Below are positions 1-8,906 of a stretch of 64,000 nucleotides of DNA, in pieces. Made by a program: the position numbers and the translations under genes. The stretch is from Streptomyces sp. PH10-H1 (GTDB lineage: Bacteria > Actinomycetota > Actinomycetes > Streptomycetales > Streptomycetaceae). Under the pieces are notes generated by a model. It was not told the DNA's origin and did not search any database. It was given only the letters and a program-made list of their open reading frames with translations. The stretch is from assembly GCF_030063355.1 (NCBI RefSeq), contig NZ_JASISZ010000005.1, positions 124,001 through 188,000 on the forward strand. Direction: 5' to 3'. How positions within the stretch are numbered: the first letter of the stretch is position 1; each line of letters opens with the position of its first letter.

Positions 1-317
1 GCTACGTCCAGAAGAACCCGGAGGCGGTGCAGAAGCTCGTCAACGTGTTCGTCCAGACGCTGAAGTGGATCCAGGGTCACAGCGCCGCCGAGATCACCGA
101 CAAGATGCCGGCCGACTACTACGCGGGCGTCGGCAAGGACGTCTACACCAAGGCCCTGGACAACGAGAAGGGCATGTATTCGCCCGACGGCCTGATGCCC
201 GCCGACGGCGCACAGACCGTGCTGAAGGTGCTCAGCTCCTTCGACCCCACGGTGAAGGGCCACACCATCGACCTGTCGAAGACCTACACCAACGACTTCG
301 TCCAGAAGGCGAAGTGA
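1..317 (+). CDS. ABC transporter substrate-binding protein, 3' end (NitT/TauT type)
   Basis: Partial gene that begins before the window; the reading frame is open from base 3 and stops with TGA at 315-317. About 104 C-terminal residues remain. They are helical and soluble, with the pattern of the last lobe of NMT1/SsuA-like periplasmic binding proteins (a QKLVNVFVQTLKWI helix, then PADYYAGVGKDVYTKAL and a C-terminal LSKTYTNDFV segment). Such lipoproteins deliver nitrate, sulfonate, taurine or pyrimidine precursors to an ABC permease. The ligand cannot be told from this end. A strong hairpin follows 10 bp after the stop, so it is probably the last gene of its operon. It converges on the mce operon. 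Confidence 0.75.
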   Translation, partial: YVQKNPEAVQKLVNVFVQTLKWIQGHSAAEITDKMPADYYAGVGKDVYTKALDNEKGMYSPDGLMPADGAQTVLKVLSSFDPTVKGHTIDLSKTYTNDFVQKAK

Positions 318-326
318 TCTGAAGAC

Positions 327-364
327 GGTCGCTGCCCGGAGCCGGACGACTCCGGGCAGCGACC
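327..364. terminator. Hairpin terminator between convergent operons
   Basis: A perfect 15-bp stem (GGTCGCTGCCCGGAG at 327-341 with its complement at 350-364) and an 8-nt loop. There is no T-tract. It lies just after the substrate-binding gene and about 170 bp beyond the end of the mce operon, so it could serve both directions. Confidence 0.8.
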
Positions 365-536
365 ATACTGCTGTCCCGGTCGGGTCATCCGGGCGCTCTG
401 ACTTCCGGGCGACCGCCAGGGCGTCCGACCTCGGCGGACCGCGGGAGTCCGGGCCCCGCCGAGTCGAGACGCACGCCCTCAGATACCCGCGCCAGAGACT
501 ACGTCTGACACAGGATCTGTCAGCTGATCAAAGACG

Positions 537-1289
537 CTACAGCGCGTCGACGGCGCTGACCTTCCAGCCCTGGGATGTGCGTACGAGGGTCATCCGCACG
601 CGGTTGAGGTCCAGGCGCGGGCCTGCGACCTTGGTGCTGGTGGTGACCTGGTTCATGAACAGCAGGACGGTCACCTTGTCGGCCGAGCCGGAGAGCACCG
701 AGACCGCCGGGGCGCCACCGGCCGGGGGTTTCGCTACGGTGGCCTTGACCACGCCGTGGTACTGCGCGGCGGTCGGCTTGACCACGGTCGTGGTCGTCTT
801 GCGGTACTGGTCGCGGAAGGAACCCGTCAGGAAGCGATCCGCGGCGGCGAAATCCCGGTCCAGGTACCGGTAGTCGTACGACAGGATCACCGGCGCCGCC
901 GTCAGCACCGCGGCCAGTGCGTCCGCCTTCGAGTGGCGCGTCCGCTCGGTCTCCCGGTACTGCCAGCCGAGCATCGATGTGGCGAGCAGACCCGCCACGA
1001 CCAGGACGGCGAGTACCGCGCTGAGGAGGCCGGACCGCCGGCGGGACGGTTTCGCCGCCGCCGTTGCCTCCTGCTCCCTCTGTTCCTTGCGCGGCTCCTG
1101 CGCGGGCGGCTGCCGCTGCCCTTTGGGAGGCTCGGCCGTCTCCGGGGGCTCGACCACGACCACTCTCCCGAAGAGCTGCGCACGGTGTGCCTTCTCGGCT
1201 CGCTTGGCCGCGGCGCGGGCGGCGGCCGTCACGGAACGCTGCCGAGTCGTACCGGTGCCGGCACGCCCTCGAACAGACGGGTTCACCAC
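537..1289 (-). CDS. Mce-associated membrane protein (last gene of mce operon)
   Basis: 250 residues: a basic, low-complexity N-terminal cytoplasmic part (residues 1-85, rich in K/R/E/Q), one transmembrane helix (about 88-108, LLSAVLAVLVVAGLLATSML), then an extracytoplasmic NTF2-like domain of about 140 residues. This is the architecture of actinobacterial Mam proteins, which are encoded after mce genes and thought to stabilise or assist the Mce lipid importer. The start is GTG at 1289 with GGGAG about 8 nt upstream. It lies 45 bp after the preceding Mam gene on the same strand. Recognition rests on topology, position and the typical YRYLDRDFA...FLTGSFRDQY segment. Confidence 0.75.
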   Translation of the reverse strand: MVNPSVRGRAGTGTTRQRSVTAAARAAAKRAEKAHRAQLFGRVVVVEPPETAEPPKGQRQPPAQEPRKEQREQEATAAAKPSRRRSGLLSAVLAVLVVAGLLATSMLGWQYRETERTRHSKADALAAVLTAAPVILSYDYRYLDRDFAAADRFLTGSFRDQYRKTTTTVVKPTAAQYHGVVKATVAKPPAGGAPAVSVLSGSADKVTVLLFMNQVTTSTKVAGPRLDLNRVRMTLVRTSQGWKVSAVDAL

Positions 1290-1334
1290 GATGTTTCTCC
1301 CAACTGGCGTTACGGGTGGGGGGAGGTGTCCGGA

Positions 1335-1901
1335 TCAGCCGACGAACTCGACATCGGACGTCAGCCATCGCCCGCCCTGGAGCACGAGGTCGAGCTGCAA
1401 GCGGTAGTTGCGGGCCTGCCCCTGGGGTGCGGCGATGTTGGTCACCTTGCTGTCGACGACGATCAGGACGCGCGCGGAGTGCCCGTCGGACCTGGCGATC
1501 CCCGCCTCCAGCACCTGTCCCTCTGAGACGGACTTGTTGGTGCCGACCAGTTTTGTCAGTTCCGTGGTCTGGGCGGCGAACTGCTTCTTGAAGTCGCCCG
1601 TGGCACCGTTCAATACGTTCGCGCTGTCGCGCTCGTAGTGCCGGTAGTCCAGGGAGGTGAAGTTGAGCGCCGACTGGCGGGCCGCCGCCACGATGTCCTG
1701 ATCGCGCCGCTCCTGCTGATGCTGCTGGTACAGCCGCAGACCGAGGTCGCCGGAAAGCGCCGTCAGGAGAACAGCCGCGCCGGCGAGTGACGCCGGGAGC
1801 ACCCGGCTGCGGCGGGCGGAGCCCACCACTGTGGCCGGGAGCCGGCGCAGCGGCCCCGCCACCCGGGCCAGGAGCCGGTGGTCCAGGAGCCGGCGGGTCA
1901 T
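1335..1901 (-). CDS. Mce-associated membrane protein
   Basis: 188 residues if translation starts at the ATG at 1901, which overlaps the stop of the last mce gene as ATGA; an in-frame start at 1931 would overlap more. One N-terminal membrane helix (SLAGAAVLLTALSGDLGL) is followed by a coiled QQHQQERR stretch and an extracytoplasmic domain. That domain carries the motif ALNFTSLDYRHYERD...NGATGDFKKQF, very like its neighbour and typical of Mam proteins. It is probably a paralogous partner of the next gene in the complex. No catalytic motif is seen. Confidence 0.75.
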   Translation of the reverse strand: MTRRLLDHRLLARVAGPLRRLPATVVGSARRSRVLPASLAGAAVLLTALSGDLGLRLYQQHQQERRDQDIVAAARQSALNFTSLDYRHYERDSANVLNGATGDFKKQFAAQTTELTKLVGTNKSVSEGQVLEAGIARSDGHSARVLIVVDSKVTNIAAPQGQARNYRLQLDLVLQGGRWLTSDVEFVG

Positions 1902-3172
1902 GCCATCGGTCCGACGAGCAGCCATTGCCACGAGTCCTTTCCGAACAAACTCTGTTCACCGCCGGTCGAGCCGATCTCGACGGTGCTTCCGTCCGGGCCG
2001 CCGGCGGCGCCGGTCGCGGGGTCGTAGGGCGTGAGGTACGACGCCTGGCCGTACGAGGACCCGCCCGGCCCGGATGCCCGCGGGGCGTTCTGCGCGCCGC
2101 GGACGGACGTCTTGCCGCCGCGTGGAGCCGTACAGCGGGCGGAGGTGTTCGCCGAGCGCTCACTCGTGTCCCCGGGGTCGCGCCGCTGCGTGCCGTATCC
2201 GCTCCGGCACGACGGCGGGTCGTCGGCGTTCAGCACCATCCCGAAGTGACTGGTGCCGTCCCCCGGCAGCACGGTGAAACTGCCGGCGACCACCACCGGG
2301 AAGGTGACCAGGGTCTGCTCCATGGCCGGGAGCCGCGCCACGGCGATCTGGGCCCCGCTGATCAGGTTCCCCAGCAGGACCGGCACGGCCGTCCGGTTGG
2401 CCTTGAGCAGACCGTCCAGCTCCCGCGAGGCGGACACCCCGCCGTCCACCAGCTTGCGCAGGTCCCTGTCGCTGGTCCTGAGCTGGTCGGTGAGGGCCGC
2501 CAGGTCGCGGGAGAACGACTTGATCGCCGAGCCTTTGTCGGCCTGCGTCTTCAGGACCTTCCTGGAGTTCTCGATCAGGGCGGTCGTCTCCGGCAGCGCG
2601 TCGGTCGCCGACCGGACCAGCGCGTTGCCCGAATCGACCAGCCGGGTCAGGTCCGGCCCGGTTCCGGCGAATGCCTTGCCCAGCTCGTCGACCGTGATCC
2701 GCAGGTCGTCCTTGCCGACGGAGTTGACCAGCCGGTCCAGGCTGAGTATCAGCGTCGTGGTGGGCAGTGGTGTGCGCGTGTCCCGGCGGGCGATGGTGCT
2801 GCCGTCCCGCAGATAGGGGCCGTTCCCGGCACGGGGCTGCAGGTCCACGTACTGCTCGCCGACCGCCGAGCGGTTGGCCACCACGGCGAGCGTGTCCGCG
2901 GGGATCCGCGGGCCGCCGTTGATCCGCAGGTCCACCCTGACGCCGCCGGAATCCAGGCGGAGCCCGCCCACCCGGCCAACGGGCACCCCGCGGTACGTGA
3001 CCTCCGCGCCGGGGAAGACGCCGCCGGCGTCGGCGAAGTCGGCCCGCACGGTGTAGCCGCGGCCGAGGGCCCAGTCGGCCAGGCCCACGTATTCGGCACC
3101 GACGTACGACACGCCGATCGCGGTGACGGCGGCGAAGGCGAGCAGTTGTGTCCTGACCATTCGAGTGATCAC
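1898..3172 (-). CDS. MCE-family protein, sixth of the operon (MceF-like)
   Basis: About 424 residues from a GTG start at 3172 that overlaps the previous stop as GTGA; the longer open frame has a non-coding start. An N-terminal signal-anchor helix (QLLAFAAVTAIGVSYVGAEY) precedes the MlaD/MCE domain (residues 35-115, GVFPGAEVTYRGVPVGRVGGL). A long helical region then forms the needle or tunnel of Mce assemblies. The C-terminus ends in WQWLLVGPMA, the conserved tail of the final Mce protein in streptomycete operons. Function: part of a hetero-hexameric lipid conduit feeding the YrbE permeases; lipids or sterols are the family's known substrates, the actual one being unknown here. Confidence 0.9.
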   Translation of the reverse strand: MITRMVRTQLLAFAAVTAIGVSYVGAEYVGLADWALGRGYTVRADFADAGGVFPGAEVTYRGVPVGRVGGLRLDSGGVRVDLRINGGPRIPADTLAVVANRSAVGEQYVDLQPRAGNGPYLRDGSTIARRDTRTPLPTTTLILSLDRLVNSVGKDDLRITVDELGKAFAGTGPDLTRLVDSGNALVRSATDALPETTALIENSRKVLKTQADKGSAIKSFSRDLAALTDQLRTSDRDLRKLVDGGVSASRELDGLLKANRTAVPVLLGNLISGAQIAVARLPAMEQTLVTFPVVVAGSFTVLPGDGTSHFGMVLNADDPPSCRSGYGTQRRDPGDTSERSANTSARCTAPRGGKTSVRGAQNAPRASGPGGSSYGQASYLTPYDPATGAAGGPDGSTVEIGSTGGEQSLFGKDSWQWLLVGPMA

Positions 3173-4476
3173 CCTTGCATCCCCTTCGTCATCAGTGCCG
3201 CGAGAGACAGGTCGATACCGCTGAGGGCATCGGATCCACCGCCGGATCCACCGCCGGAACCGTCGCTGTACGAGGCGTAGTAGCCGCTGGTGCACACCGG
3301 GGGGCACAGCACGCCGGTGCCGCCCGGCGGCGGACTCGGGCCGGACGGGATCGTGGGCGGATCAGGCAGATCCGGCAGACCAGGCAGCTTGGGGATCGTG
3401 GGGAGACCGGAGGGCTTGGGGAGCCCCGGGAGCGTCGGTACCGGTGCCGGTTTGCCCGGGGGCTTGGGTGCCGGGGAGCCGGGGGCGACGTTGCCGTAGA
3501 GGCTCTTGAGGTCGAGATCGGCGGTGACGTCCAGGTTGGTGTAGTCGCCCTTGATCGCGTCCACCACGTTGCGCGGGAACGGATACGTGGTCAGCAGCTC
3601 CAGCGCGTTGGGCAGGTCGTCGCCCGCCTGGTTCAGCCTGGTGAGGATCGGCTGCAGCTGCCGCAGGCCGGCGATGGTGTCGTCCCGGGATGCGTTGATC
3701 ACCTTCGTGCCGACCGTGCCGAGTTTCGACAGGGCGGTCAGCATGAGGGTCAGTTTGGGGCGTTGGGCGGCCAGCACCTTCAGCGCCGGCGGGATGGTGT
3801 CGACCGCCTGGCCGATGGTGGCGCTCTGCGCGCCCAGGGTCTTGGCCAGCTTGTCGATGCCCTCCATCGCGCGGATGATCTCTGCCCGCTGCTTGTCGAG
3901 TCCGCCGACGAAGGTGTCCAGCTGCTTGAACAGGTCCTTGACCCGGTCCTCACGGCCCTCCAGGGCCTTGTTCAGCTCCACGGTGATCGTGTGGAGCTGG
4001 GCCACCCCGCCGCCGTTGAGCAGCGCCGACAGGGCCGACAGCACCTCCTCTATCTCCGGGTTGCGGCCGCTGCGGGACAGCGGGATCGTCGCACCGTCGC
4101 TGAGCGTGCCGGCCGGCGCGACGTCCGGCGGAGCGGAGAGCGAGATGTACTTCTCGCCGAGCATGCTGGTCTGGCGCACCTCTGCGATCGCATTCCCCGG
4201 CAGCTTCACCGAGTCGGCGACGCGCAGCAGTACCTGGGCGTGCCAGCCGTCCAGCCGCACCTTCTCGACGGCGCCCACGGTGACGTTGTTGACCTTCACC
4301 GCGGACTGCGGCACCAGGTCGAGGACGTCGGTGAATTCCACGGTGACGTGGTAGGCGTGGCCATCCGCGGCGGCGCCGCCGGGCAGCTGGACGTCGGACA
4401 GTCCGTTGAACTCGCAGCCGGTCATCAGCACCGATGCGGCTACGACCCACAGCGCCGCGGTACGCGGACCCCTCAT
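3169..4476 (-). CDS. MCE-family lipoprotein (MceE-like)
   Basis: 435 residues from an ATG at 4476 that overlaps the preceding stop (ATGA). The N-terminus is a lipoprotein signal peptide (AALWVVAASVLMTGC) whose lipobox Cys is followed by EFNG. This is the feature that identifies the fifth Mce protein (LprK/MceE type) of such operons. MCE domain at about 45-125 (VDLVPQSAVKVNNVTVGAVEKV-like segment), helical barrel to about 330, then a long Pro/Gly-rich tail (PPGKPAPVPTLPGLPKP repeats) that probably spans the wall. It would tether the Mce hexamer to the membrane outer face. Confidence 0.9.
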   Translation of the reverse strand: MRGPRTAALWVVAASVLMTGCEFNGLSDVQLPGGAAADGHAYHVTVEFTDVLDLVPQSAVKVNNVTVGAVEKVRLDGWHAQVLLRVADSVKLPGNAIAEVRQTSMLGEKYISLSAPPDVAPAGTLSDGATIPLSRSGRNPEIEEVLSALSALLNGGGVAQLHTITVELNKALEGREDRVKDLFKQLDTFVGGLDKQRAEIIRAMEGIDKLAKTLGAQSATIGQAVDTIPPALKVLAAQRPKLTLMLTALSKLGTVGTKVINASRDDTIAGLRQLQPILTRLNQAGDDLPNALELLTTYPFPRNVVDAIKGDYTNLDVTADLDLKSLYGNVAPGSPAPKPPGKPAPVPTLPGLPKPSGLPTIPKLPGLPDLPDPPTIPSGPSPPPGGTGVLCPPVCTSGYYASYSDGSGGGSGGGSDALSGIDLSLAALMTKGMQG

Positions 4477-5642
4477 ACCGTGCCTCCCAGAATTCCGCCG
4501 AGCGTCCTGTCCACCGAGGACGACCCCGGCACCGGCCGGGCGGCTCCGGTGACGGGGTTGGCCGACGGCAGATCCGGGAGGGAGTCGAACAGCCTCCGCA
4601 TCTCCCTGCAGTCGGTCTTCTTGCCGGCCGAATTCAGCAGGGAGCACAGGAGGCCACCCGGATCCTGGGCCTGGTCGGCGTTGTTACGGGTGTCGAGCGT
4701 GCCCGATGCCGGGTTGTAGGCGTTCTGCAGGTTCGACAGACCGGCGGGAGCCACCTGCAGGAACTCCTCCAGCGCGGCACGCTGTTTGACCAGCACGCCG
4801 GTGATCTCGCTGAGGCCCTTCACATCGGAGGTGAGCGACTTCTTGTTGTCGTGGACGAAGCCGGCCACATCGGTCAGCGAGGTCGCCAGGAGCTTCAGTG
4901 CCGCCGCGAGGTCCGTGCGTTCGCCGGCAAGCTGATCGGCCACCCCCGCCAGGCTGTCGTTGAACGACCGGACGTTGCCGTCGTCGGCGGCCAACGCTGC
5001 GGTGAACACCTGGAGATTGCGTACTGTCCCGAACAGGTCCTTCCGGCCGTCCGCCAGGGTGGTGACGGCCTGTGAGAGGTCCTGGACGGTCTGGTGCAGT
5101 CGGTCGCCCTGGCCGTCCAGGTTGTCCGCGCCGACCCCGAGCAGCCGGGACAGCGAACCGTCCTTGTTGGCGCCGTTCGGGCCCAGCGCGTCCGCTGTCG
5201 TATGGAGGCTGTCGAAGATCCGGTCCAGTTCGACGGGGACGGCCGTCCGCTGCTCGGGGATGACGCTGCCGCTCTTCATCGCCGGGCCGCCGCGGTACAC
5301 CGGGAGCAGCTGGAGGTAACGGTCGCTCACCACCGAGGAGTTGATGATCGCGGCCTTCGCGTCCGCGGGGACCTTGCGACCCGCCTCGTACTCGATCTCG
5401 ACGCGGACCTTGCCGCCCTCCGGCGTGATGCTCGTGACCTCGCCGATCCTGACGCCCAGGACGCGCACGTCGGAGCCGGGGTAGATGCCGACGGTGCGGG
5501 GGAAGTACGCGGTGACCTGGACCGTTTGCGACCGGGGCCAGTAGGCGGTGGCCAGAGTGACGGTCATCAGCAGCGCCGCGACGAGCGCCACGCGGCGGAC
5601 ACCGTGCCTTTTCAGCGGGAACGTCCCGCGAAGCCGGCTCAT
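4473..5642 (-). CDS. MCE-family protein (MceD-like)
   Basis: 389 residues. ATG at 5642 overlaps the preceding stop as ATGA. N-terminal anchor helix (VALVAALLMTVTLATAYW), MCE domain at about 40-115 (GIYPGSDVRVLGVRIGEV), then a long amphipathic helical region with repeated Leu/Val spacing (residues 140-300) and a charged C-terminus. It is one of six non-identical Mce subunits expected to form the periplasmic tunnel of the importer. Confidence 0.9.
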   Translation of the reverse strand: MSRLRGTFPLKRHGVRRVALVAALLMTVTLATAYWPRSQTVQVTAYFPRTVGIYPGSDVRVLGVRIGEVTSITPEGGKVRVEIEYEAGRKVPADAKAAIINSSVVSDRYLQLLPVYRGGPAMKSGSVIPEQRTAVPVELDRIFDSLHTTADALGPNGANKDGSLSRLLGVGADNLDGQGDRLHQTVQDLSQAVTTLADGRKDLFGTVRNLQVFTAALAADDGNVRSFNDSLAGVADQLAGERTDLAAALKLLATSLTDVAGFVHDNKKSLTSDVKGLSEITGVLVKQRAALEEFLQVAPAGLSNLQNAYNPASGTLDTRNNADQAQDPGGLLCSLLNSAGKKTDCREMRRLFDSLPDLPSANPVTGAARPVPGSSSVDRTLGGILGGTV

Positions 5643-6643
5643 CGTGACCCTCCTGAAGGTATCCGCGCGGAGGATCCGACCCGCGGAGTCGGGGGAACGG
5701 CGACGAGATTCTGGATGTAGCTGTCGAACCAGCGCCCGTTCCCGAGGGTGTTGGTGAAAACCCGTGCGAAGGGGGCGAGCAGCGCGACGCTGCGGTCCAG
5801 GCTGCTCTGGTTGCGCTGCAGGAGGGCGACCACCGCGTTCAGGTGGTTCAGGGCCGGGCCGATCTGCGCGCGGTTGTCGTCGACCAGGCCGGAGAGCTGG
5901 ACGCCGAGTGCGGCGGCGTTGCGCAGCAGCGCGTGGATCACCTGGCGCCTGTTCTGGATCTCCTTGAACAGTGCGTCGCCGTCGTCGATCAGCGTGGTGA
6001 GCTGTCCCGACCGGTCGGAGAGCACTTTGGTCACGCCGCCCGCGTGGCCGAGCAGCTCGCGCAGCGCGTCGTCGCGCGATGACACGGTCCTGGAGAGCCG
6101 GGACAGTCCGCTGATGGACGCCTTGACCTCGGCCGGAGAGTTCTTGAAGGTCGTGGAGAGGGTGTCCATGGCGGTCGCCAGCCGCTGGGTGTCGATCTGT
6201 TCGGTGGTTGTGGTGAGGTCGCTGAACGCCTCCACGACGTCATACGCGGAGACGGTGCGCTCCAGCGGGATCTCGCTCCCGGCGCTGAGCCGGCCGGAGC
6301 CTTTTGGCTGCAACGAGAGGTACTTGGCGCCCAGGATCGTCTTGACCCGGATCGAGGCGCCGGTCTCGGTGCCGAACCGGGGGTTGCCGTTGATCCGGAA
6401 GGCCACCCGGACGTGGTCGCCGTCCAGGTCGACATCGTCGACCTTGCCGACCTTGACTCCGGCGATGCGGACCTCGTCGCCGGACTTGAGGCCGCCCGCC
6501 TCGGAGAAGGCGGCGGTGTACTTCTGGCCGCTGCCGATCAGCGGCAGATCCTGGACGTTGAACGCCCCGAAGATCAGCAGCGCGATCACGGTGAGGCCGA
6601 CACCCCCGATCACGACGGGGTTGCGCTCGCGGAAGGGGATCAC
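5639..6643 (-). CDS. MCE-family protein (MceC-like)
   Basis: 334 residues from GTG at 6643, chosen because it overlaps the preceding stop (GTGA) and has GAGG 7 nt upstream; the open frame extends a further 29 codons without support. Anchor helix VVIGGVGLTVIALLIFGAF, MCE domain about 40-115 (GGLKSGDEVRIAGVKVGKV), helical barrel to about 320. Same family and role as its neighbours. Confidence 0.9.
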   Translation of the reverse strand: MIPFRERNPVVIGGVGLTVIALLIFGAFNVQDLPLIGSGQKYTAAFSEAGGLKSGDEVRIAGVKVGKVDDVDLDGDHVRVAFRINGNPRFGTETGASIRVKTILGAKYLSLQPKGSGRLSAGSEIPLERTVSAYDVVEAFSDLTTTTEQIDTQRLATAMDTLSTTFKNSPAEVKASISGLSRLSRTVSSRDDALRELLGHAGGVTKVLSDRSGQLTTLIDDGDALFKEIQNRRQVIHALLRNAAALGVQLSGLVDDNRAQIGPALNHLNAVVALLQRNQSSLDRSVALLAPFARVFTNTLGNGRWFDSYIQNLVAVPPTPRVGSSARIPSGGSR

Positions 6644-7668
6644 CGGCCGCACCTCGCCTGGGCGGTGTGGAAGTCCGGAGTGAGCACAGCGGCGGTCTTC
6701 GGCAGCACGATCCGGCCGTCGAAATCGCACAGGTAGAAGTTGAACCAGGAGCCGTAGGAGGCCGTCCCGGTCAGCAGGTCGAGTTTGCGCGGCAGCCTTT
6801 GCAGGACGCCCTCCACGGTCTTCTCGTTGTGCTGCAACGTCCCGGTGACCTTCGACAGCTGGGCGATGTCGTTCTGGAGCGCCGGCCGGCCGTCGGCGAG
6901 CAGGCCCGTCGTGGCGGCCGACAGATCACTGATGCTCGTCAGGGAGTCCCCGATCGCCGTGCGGTCGCCGGACAGCCCGGAGACCACCCGCTGCAGCTGT
7001 CCGAGGAGGTCGGCGAAGCGGGTGCTCCGCTTGTCCAGGGTGCCCAGCACCTCGTTGAGCTTGTCGATGACCGAGCCGATCAACTGGTCGCGGTTGGCGA
7101 GTGTCGAGGTGAGCGAGGCGGTGTGGGCGAGGAGGCTGTTGATCGTGCCGCCCTCGCCCTGCAGGGTCTTGATGATCTCGAACGCCAGTTGGTTGACGTC
7201 GTTCGGGCTCAACGCGGCGAACAGCGGCTTGAACCCGCCCAGCAGCGCGGTCAGGTCGAGTGCGGGCTGGGTCCGGGAGAGCGGGATCGTCACCCCGGGA
7301 CGCAGCCGGGAGCCGTCCCCGGCGCCTTCGGTCAGCGCGATGTACCGCTGCCCGACCAGGCTGCGGTAGCGGATGACGGCACTGGTGCCGGAGAGCAGCG
7401 GCCGGTCGCGGGAGACGCTGAACGTGACCTCGGCCAGCGTCCTGTCCTTGATACGGATGTCTTGGACCTGGCCCACCCGGACCCCGGCCACGCGGATGTC
7501 GTCGCCGTCCTCCAGGCTCGTGACGTCGCTGAACACCGCCTTGTAGGTGTCCGACGGGGTGAACCGGATGTTGACGATGGTGGCCGCGAGCAGCGTCGTC
7601 GCCAGCACGGTCACCACCGCGAAGATGCTGAACTTGACCAGCGGCGCGGTCGTTTCCCTAGCCCTCAT
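6640..7668 (-). CDS. MCE-family protein (MceB-like)
   Basis: 342 residues from ATG at 7668 (ATGA overlap with the previous gene). Anchor helix FSIFAVVTVLATTLLAATIV, MCE domain about 40-120 (SLEDGDDIRVAGVRVGQV), long helical region. The C-terminal portion carries two Cys (FYLCDFDG and QARCGR) that could pair outside the cell. The much longer open frame upstream is a shadow of the mceA-like gene. Confidence 0.9.
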   Translation of the reverse strand: MRARETTAPLVKFSIFAVVTVLATTLLAATIVNIRFTPSDTYKAVFSDVTSLEDGDDIRVAGVRVGQVQDIRIKDRTLAEVTFSVSRDRPLLSGTSAVIRYRSLVGQRYIALTEGAGDGSRLRPGVTIPLSRTQPALDLTALLGGFKPLFAALSPNDVNQLAFEIIKTLQGEGGTINSLLAHTASLTSTLANRDQLIGSVIDKLNEVLGTLDKRSTRFADLLGQLQRVVSGLSGDRTAIGDSLTSISDLSAATTGLLADGRPALQNDIAQLSKVTGTLQHNEKTVEGVLQRLPRKLDLLTGTASYGSWFNFYLCDFDGRIVLPKTAAVLTPDFHTAQARCGR

Positions 7669-8900
7669 GCGACACTCACCGCCGTTCCCCTGGCCATCGG
7701 GCCGAACAGCAGGGTCGCCACGGCCGGCACCTGGTCGGCGGGGACGCCGAGGACGGGGGCCACGAGCGAATCGACGACATGCTGCTCGGCCGCAGTCCCG
7801 GCGATATTGCCGGAACTGCCCGCCGAGGTACCGTCGTTGAGCTTGACCGGCGGAGCGGGAACGCCCGGACCGGGCAGCCCCCTGCAGCTGGGACCGGAAC
7901 GGTCGGCATAACGCGGCTCCTCGCCGGGATGGTAGGCGGGCCGTGGCAGGACGACCTCCAACGTGATGTGGAATCTGCCACCCTTGAACACCTGCTCGGC
8001 CAAGGGCTCCTCCTTCGCCAGGCCACCCAGCAGACACGGGTATTCCGGCGAGTAGCGCGCGAGCAGGGCCAGCGTCGGGCGGGAGACGCGGGCCAGGGTG
8101 ATGAGCCGCTGGGAGTTGTCGGCGAGCACGGCTCTCGCGGTGTTCGCGACGGTCGTGGTCCCGGTCAGGAGCGCCGCCAGCGCCTCCTTCTTCTCCACCA
8201 CGGTCCGGCTGCCGACGACGGCGTTTCTCATGATCCTCAGCAGGTCGGGGGCGGCGTCCCCGTACACCCCGGCCACATCGGCGAAGAGCGAGATGTCCGT
8301 CGTGAGCGACGGCAGGTGCGGGTTGAGCCGTCGGAGGTAGTCGTCCACCCGCGTGAGGTTGCCGCCGACGTCATCGCCGCGGCCTTCGAGGGCGTCCGAG
8401 AACGCGGACAGCGTGGCGTTCAACTTGGCCGGCTGGACGGTGCGCAGCAGCGGAAGCAGGTCGTTCATGAGCTTCTCGAGCTCGATGCCGGTCTTCGTGC
8501 GGTCCTGGGTGATCACGTCTCCGGCGCGGATGTGCCGCGGCGACGGGTTCTCGGGGATGACAAGGTCGACGTACTTCTCACCGAACAGCGTCTTGGGCAG
8601 CAGCCGCGCGTTGACGTCGGCCGGAATGAGAGCCACCTCTTCCGGCTGCAACGCGATGTCGAGGGTCGCCCGCTCACCGTCGACGTGCACCGAGCGGACC
8701 TGGCCGACGATCAGGCCGCGCAACTTGACGTCCGCGGCCGGATCGAGCTGGTTGCCGAGGGTGTCCGCCTGCAGAGTGATGAAGACCGCCGGCGTGAACA
8801 CCTGCTGGTAGACGGCGACGGCCAGCGACAGCAGCATCGCGATCACGACGATGAAAGCGATGCCGTAGAGCCGCAGCTTGATGGTCTGTGTCGATATCAA
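7665..8900 (-). CDS. MCE-family protein, first of the operon (MceA-like)
   Basis: 411 residues. The only good start is TTG at 8900 (ISTQTIKLRLYG follows), with GGGG about 9 nt upstream, 6 bp after the stop of the YrbE gene. Anchor helix GIAFIVVIAMLLSLAVAVY, MCE domain about 38-120 (LDPAADVKLRGLIVGQV), helical region, and a Pro/Gly-rich C-terminus. Position immediately after the two YrbE permeases is that of mceA in actinobacterial operons. Confidence 0.9.
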   Translation of the reverse strand: MISTQTIKLRLYGIAFIVVIAMLLSLAVAVYQQVFTPAVFITLQADTLGNQLDPAADVKLRGLIVGQVRSVHVDGERATLDIALQPEEVALIPADVNARLLPKTLFGEKYVDLVIPENPSPRHIRAGDVITQDRTKTGIELEKLMNDLLPLLRTVQPAKLNATLSAFSDALEGRGDDVGGNLTRVDDYLRRLNPHLPSLTTDISLFADVAGVYGDAAPDLLRIMRNAVVGSRTVVEKKEALAALLTGTTTVANTARAVLADNSQRLITLARVSRPTLALLARYSPEYPCLLGGLAKEEPLAEQVFKGGRFHITLEVVLPRPAYHPGEEPRYADRSGPSCRGLPGPGVPAPPVKLNDGTSAGSSGNIAGTAAEQHVVDSLVAPVLGVPADQVPAVATLLFGPMARGTAVSVA

Positions 8901-8906
8901 CGTCAG

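Noticed and set aside
520-2163. Long minus-strand frame of 547 codons over the Mam genes
   Set aside because: It is an Arg/Pro/Gly-rich shadow of the two Mce-associated genes, which have membrane helices and ribosome sites.
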